Positions 62,631 to 64,000 of a DNA stretch of 64,000 bases are shown here, piece by piece. The first letter of the stretch is position 1; each line of letters begins with the position of its first letter. The notes beneath the pieces are model-generated. The model searched no databases. It was not told the DNA's origin and worked only from the letters and a program-made list of their open reading frames with translations. The stretch spans positions 69,501 through 133,500 of the forward strand of contig JAVKOQ010000119.1 in the NCBI GenBank assembly GCA_031835245.1, written 5' to 3'. Both the position numbers and the translations under genes were made by a program. This stretch comes from Balamuthia mandrillaris (taxonomy: Eukaryota; Discosea; Longamoebia; Balamuthiidae).

Positions 62631-64000
62631 ATGAGGTGCGCAAAGTGGGTGTTATTGGCCTTGGTGGCTACTTTGTGGAGTATTTCCGGTTGTGAAGCTG
62701 CTTCTTTAGGAGACTATCACACAGTGGACGTGCCACCCTATCAGTTTGTGTCTCTTGCGGAGAACGGCTTTCCATTACCCCTCAGCGGAGCTATAAACGT
62801 TTCAGTCCCGTTAAATTTCACCTTCCCATTCGATAACGAGGAGTATGACACCGTCTACGTGAGCGTTAACGGCTTAATATCGTTCGGAGAACCGATCGAA
62901 GGAATCAACCCCGACTGTCCTCTTCACCTCAGCTTGGAGTTTTGGCAGAGGGCGTTTGCTTTCTATTGGACGAGGATCACGTTTGACCAGCCGGACTCCA
63001 CCCAAGCATTCATCAAGCAGTACCCCGCCGGAGAATGCCCCTACAGCCCCAAGAGCTTGGAGCCCTGCCTCCTCCTTCACTTTGCCAACATGAGCGACTA
63101 CTACGACCGAATGGGTCATGCCAACGCCTTCCTCTTTGCCTCTGGAGACATGCTCGCCATGGTCCAGACCTGTCACAACGACTCCGACTCCGGCTCCGGC
63201 AAGTGCCTTTGGGGCAGCCACTATGAGTCCCTTCAGTTTGGAGTGAGCACTGAACTGACGAGCATCTCCTACCCCTTCCACACCCGCTGCCCTGTCGACA
63301 TGAATGACTGGGAGGACGCGTTCGTGTCACCAGGGGAGGCATTCTCCTTCATGTTTGTGGCTCCCTGCGAGAACAACAAAACGCTGCGCGAAGATGGGCT
63401 GGGCTGTCGTTGCCAGTTCGGCTTCTCCTTGGAGGCGGACTTGTCTTGCCAGCCCTGTTCCAGCCAAGTTTCCGATGGTCTGACCTGTGAGGTACCTTTT
63501 CTTCTTGCCCCTCCATCTGCTCCCTGCACTCGTTCCTGTTGGTGATGTTTTTTTCTTATTGCGTGAACCTTATGTGTTGTGTGTGCGTGTGTGCGTTGTG
63601 AGTGCAGACTTGTGGAGAGGATGAGTATGCCAAATGGGATTGGTCAGGTTGCTCCATCTGTCCTCCCGACCAGCGCATTGCTGCTGATAACACCACCTGC
63701 GAGGTACGTACCAAATCACTTCCATGTCATTACCTTCGTTAATACTGAACATCTCATGTTACTCCAGTCCTGTCCAATGGGATCAGTGCCCAACAGTGAG
63801 CAAACGGACTGCCAGGCCTGCCAAGGGAATCAGCGCGTCTCTGATGAAGGCTACAGCTGTGAGGTATGGAACCGCCCAGCTATTGCACCTCTTTTTTTTT
63901 TCTTTTTTAATAACTGTGTTGTTCCTCCCTTTTCTTTATTGCAGGAATGCCCTGCTGGAATGGAGCCGGACAGCACAAGAACGTCTTGCGTGGAGGTCCA
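62631..64000 (+). CDS. Cysteine-rich receptor B2 (3' partial, runs off the window)
   Basis: Exons 62631-63491, 63608-63703, 63768-63863 and 63944 to the window end. Signal peptide (WVLLALVATLWSISG), an N-terminal domain with FTFPF, YVSVNGLISFG and AFAFYWTRITF, then 96-nt-exon Cys-rich repeats as in B1. The first 105 or so residues differ strongly from B1, while the rest, including introns 1 and 2, is nearly identical. By analogy with the B1 relics, an Ig-like stalk, membrane helix and kinase are expected beyond the window; that is inference. Confidence 0.82.

Overview
This is a eukaryotic nuclear window. Almost every gene is split by short GT-AG introns (about 50-380 nt) that end in pyrimidine-rich acceptors, the genes are tightly packed on both strands, and the proteins are typical eukaryotic ones (TRAPP, TFIIF, GINS, METTL5, SELENOO). 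The mix of receptor-like TKL kinases, a membrane histidine kinase, Frizzled-like proteins and very CT-rich introns fits a free-living amoebozoan. My best guess is the Acanthamoeba/Balamuthia group; this is inference from gene content, not a database result.

Layout. 1-10605: uracil-DNA glycosylase (5' partial), TRAPPC4, a nucleoside hydrolase, a single-pass Frizzled-CRD protein (-), TFIIF beta (-) and an Hsp100/ClpB with an N-terminal signal-like segment. 10777-25159: acyl-CoA oxidase, a surface protein with thrombospondin-type-3-like repeats, a PAS histidine kinase (-), an F-box protein, a CDP-alcohol phosphatidyltransferase (-), a Fic protein and a bZIP factor (-). 25984-37368: succinyl-CoA ligase beta (-), an unrecognised basic protein, GINS subunit Psf3 (-), a GH13 glucan-branching-type enzyme (-) and SELENOO, whose last TGA is best read as selenocysteine. 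37898-47967: rhodanese plus dual-specificity phosphatase (-), a 7TM Frizzled/Smoothened-like receptor (-), METTL5 (-) and a protein joining an FHA domain to two TKL kinase domains.

48063-64000 is an accessory block: a duplicated head-to-head pair of receptor genes. Each unit has a minus-strand receptor kinase (A1, A2) diverging from a plus-strand cysteine-rich receptor gene (B1, B2). B1 keeps an intact ectodomain, but its kinase half is a decayed pseudogene beyond a long TTG/TTC tract. A2 is split between its membrane segment and kinase domain by a 3.7-kb Mutator-like (MULE) element flanked by an 11-bp target duplication; A1 preserves the empty site. B2 runs off the window end.

Exon boundaries were worked out by hand from splice signals, reading frame and family similarity. 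For the spliced genes listed with exons, total coding length is a multiple of three. Four introns use a GCAAGT donor instead of GT. No rRNA, complete tRNA or CRISPR array was seen.
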